From a virus: 29,798 bases of DNA. Under the pieces are notes generated by a model. The model saw only the letters and a list, made by a program, of their open reading frames with translations. It was not told the DNA's origin and ran no database searches. A program made the position numbers and the translations under genes. The stretch is from IMG/VR virus record IMGVR_UViG_3300032246_002423, positions 1-29,798 of that record; one strand, written 5' to 3'. Below are positions 4,999-11,432 of this stretch, one piece after another; positions within the stretch are counted from its first letter, which is position 1; the number at the start of each line of letters is the position of its first letter.

Positions 4999-5532
4999 AT
5001 GAAGATCTTATTGCCATCTTACCCTAGGTGTGGAACACATTTTTTGGCTGAACAATTTTTACAAAAAACTGGTGTGGTTATGAATAAAACTCATGCTCCA
5101 ATGCTTGGTGACTATGATGTTTATCTGACATTAATAAGAAATCCTAAAGATAGTATAATATCAAGACTTGCTATGGAACTAGAGTTTGAAGAAAATCCAA
5201 AAGCAATGGAAGAATATTTAGAAATATGCAAAACAGAATATATGGTATTCTATAAATATATAATTAAAAATATTGATATTGTTTTTCATTACGATGATAT
5301 AAGCACAAATGTAGATAAAATGATAGATAATATTTGTAATAGATTTAATATAAATAAAATTTCAGATACTTTTGTAGATACAATTGAGGATAGAAGAAAT
5401 ACAAGATTCTTAAAAACAAGTAAAAGTTCTGATAGATATGCTGAAGCAAAAATTTTTATGAATGATAAAGACTTAGATGAATGTTATAATATATTTATGG
5501 AAGCAGACAAGAAAGCGATAAGGTTTAAATGA
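4999..5532 (+). CDS. Sulfotransferase-like protein 2
   Basis: This 177-residue protein has SYPRCGTHF (residues 7-15) as the 5'-phosphosulfate loop and IRNPKDS (46-52) as the 3'-phosphate motif. This is the closest of the three to the textbook sulfotransferase signature (RNPKD). It is the likely paralogue of the gene at 4090, with the same length and the same C-terminal KD(L/I)(D/E)ECY pattern. It has its own extended -10 element and no leader. It overlaps the JmjC/cupin-type gene in an ATGA junction, which hints that the two act on a common target. The acceptor is unknown. Confidence 0.68.
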   Translation: MKILLPSYPRCGTHFLAEQFLQKTGVVMNKTHAPMLGDYDVYLTLIRNPKDSIISRLAMELEFEENPKAMEEYLEICKTEYMVFYKYIIKNIDIVFHYDDISTNVDKMIDNICNRFNINKISDTFVDTIEDRRNTRFLKTSKSSDRYAEAKIFMNDKDLDECYNIFMEADKKAIRFK

Positions 5533-6080
5533 GTATACTAAAAGCATTAAATGACAATGGTTTATGGGAAAAAGTAAGGGCAGAAGAGCCTTTTGTTTTT
5601 AGATCTGCTGATTTGCCTGAAGTTAGTTGGGATAGTGTGCTTGCATTAATAGATACTGATTTAAAAATTGGTAAACCTTTGGGTCAAGGGGACAAGGGCA
5701 TTTATAATGAATTTGGTTTTAAAGTAATGAAAGCAGATAGAATAGATGCAATCAATAATGAAATAGAATCTTTAAAAACATTCTTTGAGGTATCTGAAGA
5801 CTTTACCGTTTCACCAAGGGCTGCACATCAACTTTATGTAAGTTTAACAACAAACGAAAAGTCTTACGGAATTCCTCATACTGATCCAGAAAATGTTTTC
5901 TTTTGGCAACTGCAAGGCAAAGCAAACTGGAAGATTTGGTCAGAAGATAAAACTGTTGTAGAGGTTGATGAAGTTTTGTCAAAAGGAGATTTTATATATT
6001 GCCCACCAAATAGACAGCACCATATTATTGCCGTAACTCCAAGATGTGGTATTTCTATTGGCTACGGAAAATTAAAATGA
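5529..6080 (+). CDS. JmjC/cupin-type 2OG-Fe(II) oxygenase-like protein
   Basis: In this 183-residue protein the metal triad can be read as H117-x-D119 (in GIPHTDPEN) and a distal His near 164 (NRQHHI), after GDFIYCPP. This is the arrangement of cupin_4/JmjC oxygenases, which hydroxylate protein side chains or small molecules using 2-oxoglutarate and oxygen. FFWQLQGKANWKIW is the usual strand between the metal ligands. It is coupled upstream to a sulfotransferase-like gene and downstream to a nuclease-like gene by 4-base overlaps. The substrate is unknown. Confidence 0.65.
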   Translation: MSILKALNDNGLWEKVRAEEPFVFRSADLPEVSWDSVLALIDTDLKIGKPLGQGDKGIYNEFGFKVMKADRIDAINNEIESLKTFFEVSEDFTVSPRAAHQLYVSLTTNEKSYGIPHTDPENVFFWQLQGKANWKIWSEDKTVVEVDEVLSKGDFIYCPPNRQHHIIAVTPRCGISIGYGKLK

Positions 6081-6487
6081 TGAGAGCACCATGGGACAGG
6101 GACTTTCAGGCTGAATCAAAGAAGAGTGGAGATGAGTTTGAGCATAAAGTATATAAAGACTTGGTTAATCGTGGATTTAGTACTATTGACAGAAATTATG
6201 TTTTTGATATTGTTGGGTGCGAAGTAGATTTTAGAGCACATTCAGATACCCGCTTTGAATATGTAGAAGCAAAAGGTGGCAATTCTGGTGATGGCAAAAG
6301 ACCAGGTGCACAAAGAACCGACAATGTTAAAAAAGCAATAGCAAATGGTGCCCTAATAAAAACATATAATGTGGTTTATTATGTTGTTTATTTTTCAGCA
6401 CAACCAGAACCAAATAGTTATTCAGATAAAATGATAAAAACTGCACTAAAATATAAGATAATTGACGAAGTTAGATATATTGACTAA
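6077..6487 (+). CDS. PD-(D/E)XK nuclease-like protein
   Basis: This 136-residue protein has the core of a restriction-endonuclease-like fold: an early helix with Glu (GDEFEHKVYKDL), then GCEVDF with the metal-binding Asp (about D51), then YVEAKGG with E64-x-K66. It lacks a recognisable DNA-target domain. Possible roles are host-DNA attack, recombination or defence against other phages. ATG 6077 sits in an ATGA overlap with the oxygenase-like gene. This last gene of the operon is followed by a new leaderless promoter. Confidence 0.6.
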   Translation: MMRAPWDRDFQAESKKSGDEFEHKVYKDLVNRGFSTIDRNYVFDIVGCEVDFRAHSDTRFEYVEAKGGNSGDGKRPGAQRTDNVKKAIANGALIKTYNVVYYVVYFSAQPEPNSYSDKMIKTALKYKIIDEVRYID

Positions 6488-6502
6488 ACATAAAGAGTTT
6501 GC

Positions 6503-6508
6503 TACAAT
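6503..6508 (+). promoter_or_regulatory. -10 element of a leaderless unit (TACAAT)
   Basis: TACAAT ends 6 bases before ATG 6515. Confidence 0.55.
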
Positions 6509-6514
6509 TGTATT

Positions 6515-6685
6515 ATGAGAAAAGAATACTTGCTAGAAGACTTTGACTATGATCCTGAAATTAATATTATTTCAGCAGACATTCAAAAAAATATAATTAT
6601 TAAGTATTTATCAAGAACATATTATTGGACTATTGGATTTTTTATGTTTATAGTTGGATTCTTGGTTGGAGTAATAGTAAGATGA
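6515..6685 (+). CDS. Small C-terminally anchored membrane protein
   Basis: This 56-residue protein has an acidic, soluble N terminus and a hydrophobic C-terminal span (about residues 38-55, IGFFMFIVGFLVGVIV), so it is a tail-anchored protein. It has its own leaderless -10 element and overlaps the next gene by an ATGA junction. No function is recognised. Confidence 0.5.
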   Translation: MRKEYLLEDFDYDPEINIISADIQKNIIIKYLSRTYYWTIGFFMFIVGFLVGVIVR

Positions 6686-6879
6686 TTGGAAAAAAAATGC
6701 CATGTAGTTGTGGTTTTACAACAAATACAGATAATACCTGTAATGGAAATCATAAGATTGTTAAATCTGTAAAAGATTCTATTATAAATAATGTAGAAAA
6801 TGTTTTTAAAGATATTAACGATGAAAAAACTTTAGAGTTAAAAACTTTAATTGTTAAAACAATTAAGGAATCAAGATAA
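6682..6879 (+). CDS. Small Cys-containing protein of unknown function
   Basis: This 65-residue protein has CSCG near the start (residues 8-11) plus Cys and His (TCNGNH), a possible metal site, then an amphipathic charged helix. It starts in an ATGA overlap and ends 3 bases before the third sulfotransferase-like gene, so the two are cotranscribed. Confidence 0.5.
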   Translation: MIGKKMPCSCGFTTNTDNTCNGNHKIVKSVKDSIINNVENVFKDINDEKTLELKTLIVKTIKESR

Positions 6880-6882
6880 AAA

Positions 6883-7533
6883 ATGATTGAAGAGTCTAGG
6901 CCACCACTAATTTATACTATAGAGCGTTCTGGAACTAATTTTATTTCATACGCTTTTAGTCATATTTTTGTAAATCCAATAAATACTCATAATAAAAATA
7001 AAAAATTTACTGATGGCGAAGATATTGATTATAAAGATTATGATGTATTTGCAACAATACGTGATCCAAAAGAAATAATTATCAGCGATATTTATGTATT
7101 GTATGAAGAAAATCCTGCTTTTTCTCCATTGCCAAATGAGATAGTGTATATAGCAAAGAAAAACTGTAAACTGCAAGAAAAATATTTAAATGATTTGATA
7201 GAAAATAAAAACTTTTATATAATGCCTTTTAAGTATTTTACAAAAGATACGTATAAATTTTTTATTAAATTTGCAGATGAAAATAATTTTTCTGACATTC
7301 AAAAACAAAAAATAGAAGATTTTGTTTTTTTTAAAAATCCTTTGCTAACAATTTCACAAGATAAAAGAACAGATAAAAAAAGATATCCAAGGGTTTATAA
7401 AGAAGATATTAGAGAATACATAAGTAACTCACTAGAACTTGAAGATATGCCAGATGTTTTAAATAAAATAAACAAACTTTATGATGTGTTATTAAAGAGG
7501 TATGAAGATGGACAAGTCAATAGATACTCCTAA
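6883..7533 (+). CDS. Sulfotransferase-like protein 3
   Basis: This 216-residue protein is longer than the other two. The 5'-phosphosulfate loop is reduced to ERSGTNF (residues 14-20), and RDPKE (60-64) is the 3'-phosphate motif. The usual Tyr-Pro before the loop is replaced by Ile-Glu, so cofactor binding may differ. It is coupled with the upstream small gene and overlaps the next by 26 bases. Divergence from the other two suggests an older duplication or separate acquisition, probably with a different acceptor. Confidence 0.6.
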   Translation: MIEESRPPLIYTIERSGTNFISYAFSHIFVNPINTHNKNKKFTDGEDIDYKDYDVFATIRDPKEIIISDIYVLYEENPAFSPLPNEIVYIAKKNCKLQEKYLNDLIENKNFYIMPFKYFTKDTYKFFIKFADENNFSDIQKQKIEDFVFFKNPLLTISQDKRTDKKRYPRVYKEDIREYISNSLELEDMPDVLNKINKLYDVLLKRYEDGQVNRYS

Positions 7534-7801
7534 TATTCCTTATGAGGATATCCTAGTGATTATATTAGATGAATATATGTCATGCTTAAATGTAAAGTTT
7601 TATAATGATAGATTGTATTGTGACTTATGGTGGAAACATGATGATTGCGAAAGAATTATGAATTTGTTATATAAGATTACGAAAGATCAAACTTATACCC
7701 GACCACAGTCTGCACCATCTATGTCTTCATCAATTAATCAGGCCTTGACAAATCCTTCTATAAGTACTACACTTAGTATGTTGGAAGAAAATGGTATATA
7801 A
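7508..7801 (+). CDS. Hypothetical protein
   Basis: This 97-residue protein is read from ATG 7508, 7 bases after AGAGG; ATG 7502 is also possible. The N-terminal half is acidic with Trp-Trp and Cys (CDLWWKHDDC). The C-terminal half is low-complexity Ser/Thr/Pro-rich. It is the last protein gene before the tRNA cluster. No family is recognised. Confidence 0.55.
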   Translation: MDKSIDTPNIPYEDILVIILDEYMSCLNVKFYNDRLYCDLWWKHDDCERIMNLLYKITKDQTYTRPQSAPSMSSSINQALTNPSISTTLSMLEENGI

Positions 7802-7806
7802 AATAA

Positions 7807-7880
7807 ACACCAGTAGCCAAGTTGGTTAAGGCCCCGAACTCATAATTCGGTTATCGTAGGTTCAAGTCCTACCTGGTGTA
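7807..7880 (+). tRNA. tRNA with CAU anticodon (Met or lysidine-type Ile)
   Basis: The acceptor stem ACACCAG/CTGGTGT is perfect. The anticodon arm is CCGAA-CTCATAA-TTCGG, and the T arm GTAGG-TTCAAGT-CCTAC is perfect. No CCA is encoded. CAU reads AUG, or AUA if C34 is modified to lysidine; sequence alone cannot decide. Confidence 0.9.
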
Positions 7881-7884
7881 CTAT

Positions 7885-7958
7885 ACATCTGTAACTCAGT
7901 TGGTTAGAGTACCTGCCTTATATGCAGAGAGCCGAAGGTTCAAGTCCTTCCAGATGTA
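7885..7958 (+). tRNA. tRNA-Ile (UAU)
   Basis: The acceptor stem ACATCTG/CAGATGT and T arm GAAGG-TTCAAGT-CCTTC are perfect. The anticodon loop is CTTATAT, giving UAU. The outermost anticodon-stem pair is C-A. UAU is a rare bacterial anticodon, because AUA is normally read by a lysidine-modified CAU tRNA. Confidence 0.85.
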
Positions 7959-7980
7959 CTAAATAATTAAATATAGTAAT

Positions 7981-8051
7981 GCGGATGTTGCATATTGGTA
8001 GTGCCTCTGCCTTCCAAGCAGAAGGGGTGAGTTCGATTCTCATCATCCGCT
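7981..8051 (+). tRNA. tRNA-Gly (UCC)
   Basis: The acceptor stem GCGGATG/CATCCGC, anticodon arm TCTGC-CTTCCAA-GCAGA and T arm GTGAG-TTCGATT-CTCAT are present. No CCA is encoded. Confidence 0.92.
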
Positions 8052-8055
8052 CTGG

Positions 8056-8128
8056 GTCCCCATCGTCTAGAGGCCTAGGACATCGCCCTTTCACGGCGGT
8101 AACACGGGTTCGAATCCCGTTGGGGGCA
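8056..8128 (+). tRNA. tRNA-Glu (UUC)
   Basis: The acceptor stem GTCCCCA/TGGGGGC is present, and the anticodon loop CTTTCAC gives UUC. The T arm is ACGGG-TTCGAAT-CCCGT. The sequence closely resembles typical bacterial tRNA-Glu. Confidence 0.95.
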
Positions 8129-8137
8129 CAATACCAT

Positions 8138-8211
8138 TCCTAGATCGTCTAAAGGCAGGACAGGGGCCTTTGAAGCCCTTAATCGTGGTTCGAATCCATG
8201 TCTGGGAGCCA
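8138..8211 (+). tRNA. tRNA-Gln (UUG), CCA encoded
   Basis: The acceptor stem TCCTAGA/TCTGGGA is followed by discriminator G (8208) and CCA (8209-8211). The anticodon loop CTTTGAA gives UUG. It is the only tRNA in the cluster with a templated CCA. Confidence 0.9.
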
Positions 8212-8212
8212 A

Positions 8213-8283
8213 GGGCCTAAAGCATTAAAGTGATGCTCAGGACTTTTAATCCTGAGAAGAAGGAGCATTACCTTCTAGGCCTA
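8213..8283 (+). tRNA. tRNA-Lys (UUU)
   Basis: The acceptor stem GGGCCTA/TAGGCCT is present, and the anticodon arm CAGGA-CTTTTAA-TCCTG gives UUU. The T-arm stem GAAGG/CCTTC is perfect, but the loop AGCATTA departs from the usual TTCGANN. It starts one base after the tRNA-Gln CCA. Confidence 0.8.
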
Positions 8284-8287
8284 CTAA

Positions 8288-8360
8288 ACCTCTGTAGTTC
8301 AGTGGACAGAACGATGGACTTCTAAGCCATGCGTCGCAGGTTCGATTCCTGCCAGGGGTA
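8288..8360 (+). tRNA. tRNA-Arg (UCU)
   Basis: The acceptor stem ACCTCTG/CAGGGGT is present, the anticodon loop CTTCTAA gives UCU, and the T arm is GCAGG-TTCGATT-CCTGC. There is an A-G mismatch at the loop-closing pair of the anticodon stem. Confidence 0.88.
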
Positions 8361-8394
8361 CTGCACAAGTGATATACTTTATAAAAGGAGTTTT

Positions 8395-9495
8395 ATGAAC
8401 ATTGTTATTCCCATGTCTGGTTTGGGATCTAGATTTAAAGCCAAAGGTATAGATACTCCAAAGCCATTAATTCAAGTTGATAATAAATATTTAATTGAGC
8501 ACTCTATATCATCTCTTGGAATTAATGGAAAATATATTTTTATTACTAAAAAATATGAAGATAAAACATATAATGATCAATTATCTTTTCTTTTAAAGTC
8601 TTTAGTACCAGATTCTGTTGAAATTCAAGTTGATCGTGAACAGTATGGTGCAGCAGATGCAGCATTGTATGCAGCAGACTATATTGATAATGATGAGCCA
8701 CTAATAATTACAAATTGTGATCAAATACTTTTTTGGAACTCTCAAGAATTTATAGATTTTGTAAGTAGCACCCCTATTGATGGAGCAGTAGCAATTTTTA
8801 AATCTTCTGATCCAAAAAATAGTTTTGCAATAATTAAAGATAATATAATTACTAATATAGAAGAAAAAAACCCAATAAGTTCAGATGCTCTAGTTGGTTT
8901 ACATTACTGGAAACATGGAAAAGACTTTATTTTTTCTGCTAAAAAATTATTATCGGAGTATAGGGAAAAGGGTTTTCCAGAATGCTATATCTCCTCAACA
9001 TATAACTATTTAATTAATTCTGGTAAAGTAATTGCACCATATTTAATGCCACATAATGGATATGTCTCTCTTGGTACTCCAGAAGATATTGAAGTATACA
9101 ATGGAAAAGTTAAAGAATTTTATACAGATAAACCAAAAACTATTTTTTGTGATATTGATGGCACAATTATTAAGCATGCACACAAATTTAGTCTTGTTGG
9201 AAAAGATAATGCAAAAGATTTAGATGGTGTTCTTGCTAAATTTAATGAATGGGATTCTAAGGGTCATAAAATTATTTTAACAACTGCTAGAAAAGAATCA
9301 GCAAGATATATAACCGAAAAACAATTAAGCGATCTTGGTTTTTGTTGGGATTACCTACTAATGGGCATGACAAGTGGTGTTCGTGTTTTAATCAATGATA
9401 GACATCGCTTAACAGATAATGACAGGGCAGTTGCAATAAGCCTACTGACTGATGAAGGATTTAATAATATAGATTGGAATGCAATCGGCTTATGA
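8395..9495 (+). CDS. Sugar nucleotidyltransferase-HAD phosphatase fusion
   Basis: This 366-residue two-domain protein has an N-terminal NTP-transferase domain with the nucleotide loop G9-L-G-S-R13 and K23-P downstream (TPKPLIQV). It resembles enzymes that activate hexose phosphates to NDP-sugars. From about residue 250 a HAD-like phosphatase begins with CDIDGT, followed by ILTTARKES and LINDRH. The fusion could couple sugar-phosphate activation with a dephosphorylation step in glycan assembly. A TATACT element and AAGGAG site precede ATG 8395. An in-frame extension to 8329 would run into the tRNA-Arg gene, so I rejected it. It is coupled to the cupin gene by ATGA. Confidence 0.75.
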   Translation: MNIVIPMSGLGSRFKAKGIDTPKPLIQVDNKYLIEHSISSLGINGKYIFITKKYEDKTYNDQLSFLLKSLVPDSVEIQVDREQYGAADAALYAADYIDNDEPLIITNCDQILFWNSQEFIDFVSSTPIDGAVAIFKSSDPKNSFAIIKDNIITNIEEKNPISSDALVGLHYWKHGKDFIFSAKKLLSEYREKGFPECYISSTYNYLINSGKVIAPYLMPHNGYVSLGTPEDIEVYNGKVKEFYTDKPKTIFCDIDGTIIKHAHKFSLVGKDNAKDLDGVLAKFNEWDSKGHKIILTTARKESARYITEKQLSDLGFCWDYLLMGMTSGVRVLINDRHRLTDNDRAVAISLLTDEGFNNIDWNAIGL

Positions 9496-9821
9496 AAATT
9501 TCTAGAATAGAAACAACAGATAGAGGTTGGTTTGTTGGAAACTTTGCAAAGGCTGCATTTCAAACAGATGCATGTGAGGTATCATTTAGAACTCATAAAA
9601 TGGGTGAACTCTGGCCTTTACATTATCAAGAAAAAATTACTGAAATAAATATGCTTGTTCGTGGAGAAATGATCATGCAAGGTACAAAAATAATTGCTGG
9701 AGATATTTTTATTGTTTATCCGTTTGAAATTGCTGATCCAGAATTTTTAACTGATTGCGAAGTTATTTGTGTAAAAATTCCAGGAATTCAAAACGATAAG
9801 GTAGTAGTTGAAAAAGTTTAA
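9492..9821 (+). CDS. Cupin-fold protein
   Basis: This 109-residue single-domain cupin-like protein has a His (LHYQEK) and Glu (EINMLV) in the first motif and G-D-I-F-I-V-Y-P in the second. Small cupins next to sugar nucleotidyltransferases are often sugar ketoisomerases or epimerases (FdtA/WxcM-like); that role here is an inference from the neighbours. It starts in an ATGA overlap and ends 1 base before the GDPD-like gene, so the three form one operon. Confidence 0.65.
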   Translation: MKISRIETTDRGWFVGNFAKAAFQTDACEVSFRTHKMGELWPLHYQEKITEINMLVRGEMIMQGTKIIAGDIFIVYPFEIADPEFLTDCEVICVKIPGIQNDKVVVEKV

Positions 9822-9822
9822 T

Positions 9823-10272
9823 ATGAAGATTATTGCACATAGGGGTAATACCTCTGGCCCATCAAAATTTGAAAACTCTCCAGAGTCTATAAACTATGCA
9901 TTAATGTTGGGGTTTGATGTAGAGATAGATATTTGGTGTTTTAATGGATCTATATATTTAGGTCATGACGGACCAGAGTATTTAGTAGACAAAAGTTTTA
10001 TTCTTGATATAGGTCACAGTGGTTGGTTTCACTGTAAAAATTTAAATGCTATAAATATGTTTGCTGACTACTTTCCTAATTTAAACTATTTTTGGCATCA
10101 AAGCGATGACTTTACACTTACAAGTGAAGGGTTTATATGGACATACCCTGGAAAAGAAATTGGTAAAAACTCAATTATTGTTTTACCAGAAACAGTTTCA
10201 GAAGAAGATCTTAGCGTTATGTTTTTAAATAAGCCCTATGGAATTTGTACTGATTGGCCCCATAAATATTAA
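9823..10272 (+). CDS. Glycerophosphodiester phosphodiesterase-like protein
   Basis: This 149-residue protein shows the GDPD catalytic pattern: H6-R7-G, E17-N (ENSPES), E34-x-D36 and G-H48-D. The family opens glycerophosphodiesters with a divalent metal. At about 150 residues it is shorter than standard GDPD enzymes (usually 230 or more), so part of the TIM barrel is missing. It may be a compact viral version or have shifted activity on sugar-phosphate diesters. It is third in the sugar operon and overlaps the convergent GT61-like gene by 4 bases. Confidence 0.65.
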   Translation: MKIIAHRGNTSGPSKFENSPESINYALMLGFDVEIDIWCFNGSIYLGHDGPEYLVDKSFILDIGHSGWFHCKNLNAINMFADYFPNLNYFWHQSDDFTLTSEGFIWTYPGKEIGKNSIIVLPETVSEEDLSVMFLNKPYGICTDWPHKY

Positions 10273-11261
10273 AATATTTTGCTAGAGTTTTCAATGTGCT
10301 TTATTATTTCTAAAGATGATTTAACACCAAAACATTTTATTATTTTATGATTTTTATTAAACCATTGAGACCAAAAACGATATGCATCATGCTGTTGTTT
10401 TTCTGAATTTCTAATTTCTATAATGTTAGATTGTTCTGGACTAAACAAAGTATTTACCATAGAACTGCCATTGTAAGTAACAATATCTGAACATGAAGAA
10501 ACTAAATCTACCTGATCTCTAAAGGATAACTCTTCAAAAAATACAACTTTATAACCATTATTAATGTAGTACTCTTGCAAAATATGTTCATCATTAACTC
10601 TTCTTCCGTTATCATCTTCAGTAATTGCATTTTTCCTGCTTACATATATTTTATTTGTATATGAATATTCTTTAACAAATTTTTCTCTTATTAGATTTAA
10701 TGTAAATACAAAGTTATCCATATTTCCAGTAGTTGAATCAGCAACAATTACTTTATCAAAAAATAAAGAATCTTCTGAGCCTATGTCTACAAGGCATGAC
10801 TCATATTCTGGCAACCCAAGCCAATAAAAAATTTCTTTATGAAAAGACTTTACTTCTCTTTGAATAAACGATTCTTTTGATTCAAAATGATCTAGTTTTA
10901 TTATTATTTTAATATCAAGATTTCTAATTCCAGAATTTTGAATATGCAAAATTTTTCCAACCATATCAATTAAAAAATGATGATATGAAGTAGTATGATT
11001 TGAAATAAAAGTTGGCTGAACTTTATTATTTTTTTTAAATATTTCTGCACTATTATTTTTTTCATTATATATTCTAACATTATGGTATTCTTGAATGCTT
11101 GGGACAGTATCCTTTACTATGTTAACTAAAGATTCATCATAGTATGGGGAACCATCTGACTTTGTTACTAAAGTTTGATTTTGTGTTTTTGGTGGTAGTG
11201 CGTATCTAAAATAATCTGATACCACCTTATAACTAATGTTTTTATTAATAAAATTTAACAT
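10269..11261 (-). CDS. GT61-family (DUF563) glycosyltransferase-like protein
   Basis: The C-terminal half of this 330-residue protein carries typical GT61/DUF563 signatures. KIYVSRKNA is followed by R-R-V-N-D, then FFEELSFRDQVDLVSSC, then the acceptor-side YNGSSMVNTLF and IIEI. An early HH pair (TTSYHHFLID) also fits. The family transfers sugars onto proteins or glycans. No signal peptide or membrane segment is seen, so it would act in the cytoplasm. It converges on the nucleotidyltransferase/cupin/GDPD operon, which could supply its donor. Confidence 0.7.
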   Translation of the reverse strand: MLNFINKNISYKVVSDYFRYALPPKTQNQTLVTKSDGSPYYDESLVNIVKDTVPSIQEYHNVRIYNEKNNSAEIFKKNNKVQPTFISNHTTSYHHFLIDMVGKILHIQNSGIRNLDIKIIIKLDHFESKESFIQREVKSFHKEIFYWLGLPEYESCLVDIGSEDSLFFDKVIVADSTTGNMDNFVFTLNLIREKFVKEYSYTNKIYVSRKNAITEDDNGRRVNDEHILQEYYINNGYKVVFFEELSFRDQVDLVSSCSDIVTYNGSSMVNTLFSPEQSNIIEIRNSEKQQHDAYRFWSQWFNKNHKIIKCFGVKSSLEIIKHIENSSKIF

Positions 11262-11285
11262 TTAAAGTTTCCAAAACAAATTTAT

Positions 11286-11432
11286 TTATCTTTCTGATTT
11301 TGGTTTTAGTTGTGTTGTTCTAGCGTAATATGGTTCAATTTTTGCTTTAATAGTTCCATCTTTACGAACTTTTACAATCCAACCATCTTTAATTTGAGTA
11401 TCATTGAATGATCCCGCTTTTTTCTTTGGCAT
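11286..11432 (-). CDS. Small basic protein
   Basis: This 48-residue Lys/Arg-rich protein begins PKKKAGSF and has a short beta-like centre (GWIVKVRKDGTIKAKIE). Its start overlaps the stop of the upstream gene in a TAATG junction, so it is translationally coupled to the Cys-repeat virion-associated protein. It may be a small accessory virion or DNA-binding protein. No family is recognised. Confidence 0.55.
   Translation of the reverse strand: MPKKKAGSFNDTQIKDGWIVKVRKDGTIKAKIEPYYARTTQLKPKSER

Noticed and set aside
8329-8394. N-terminal extension of the nucleotidyltransferase gene
   Set aside because: It would overlap the tRNA-Arg gene, and AAGGAG lies right before ATG 8395.
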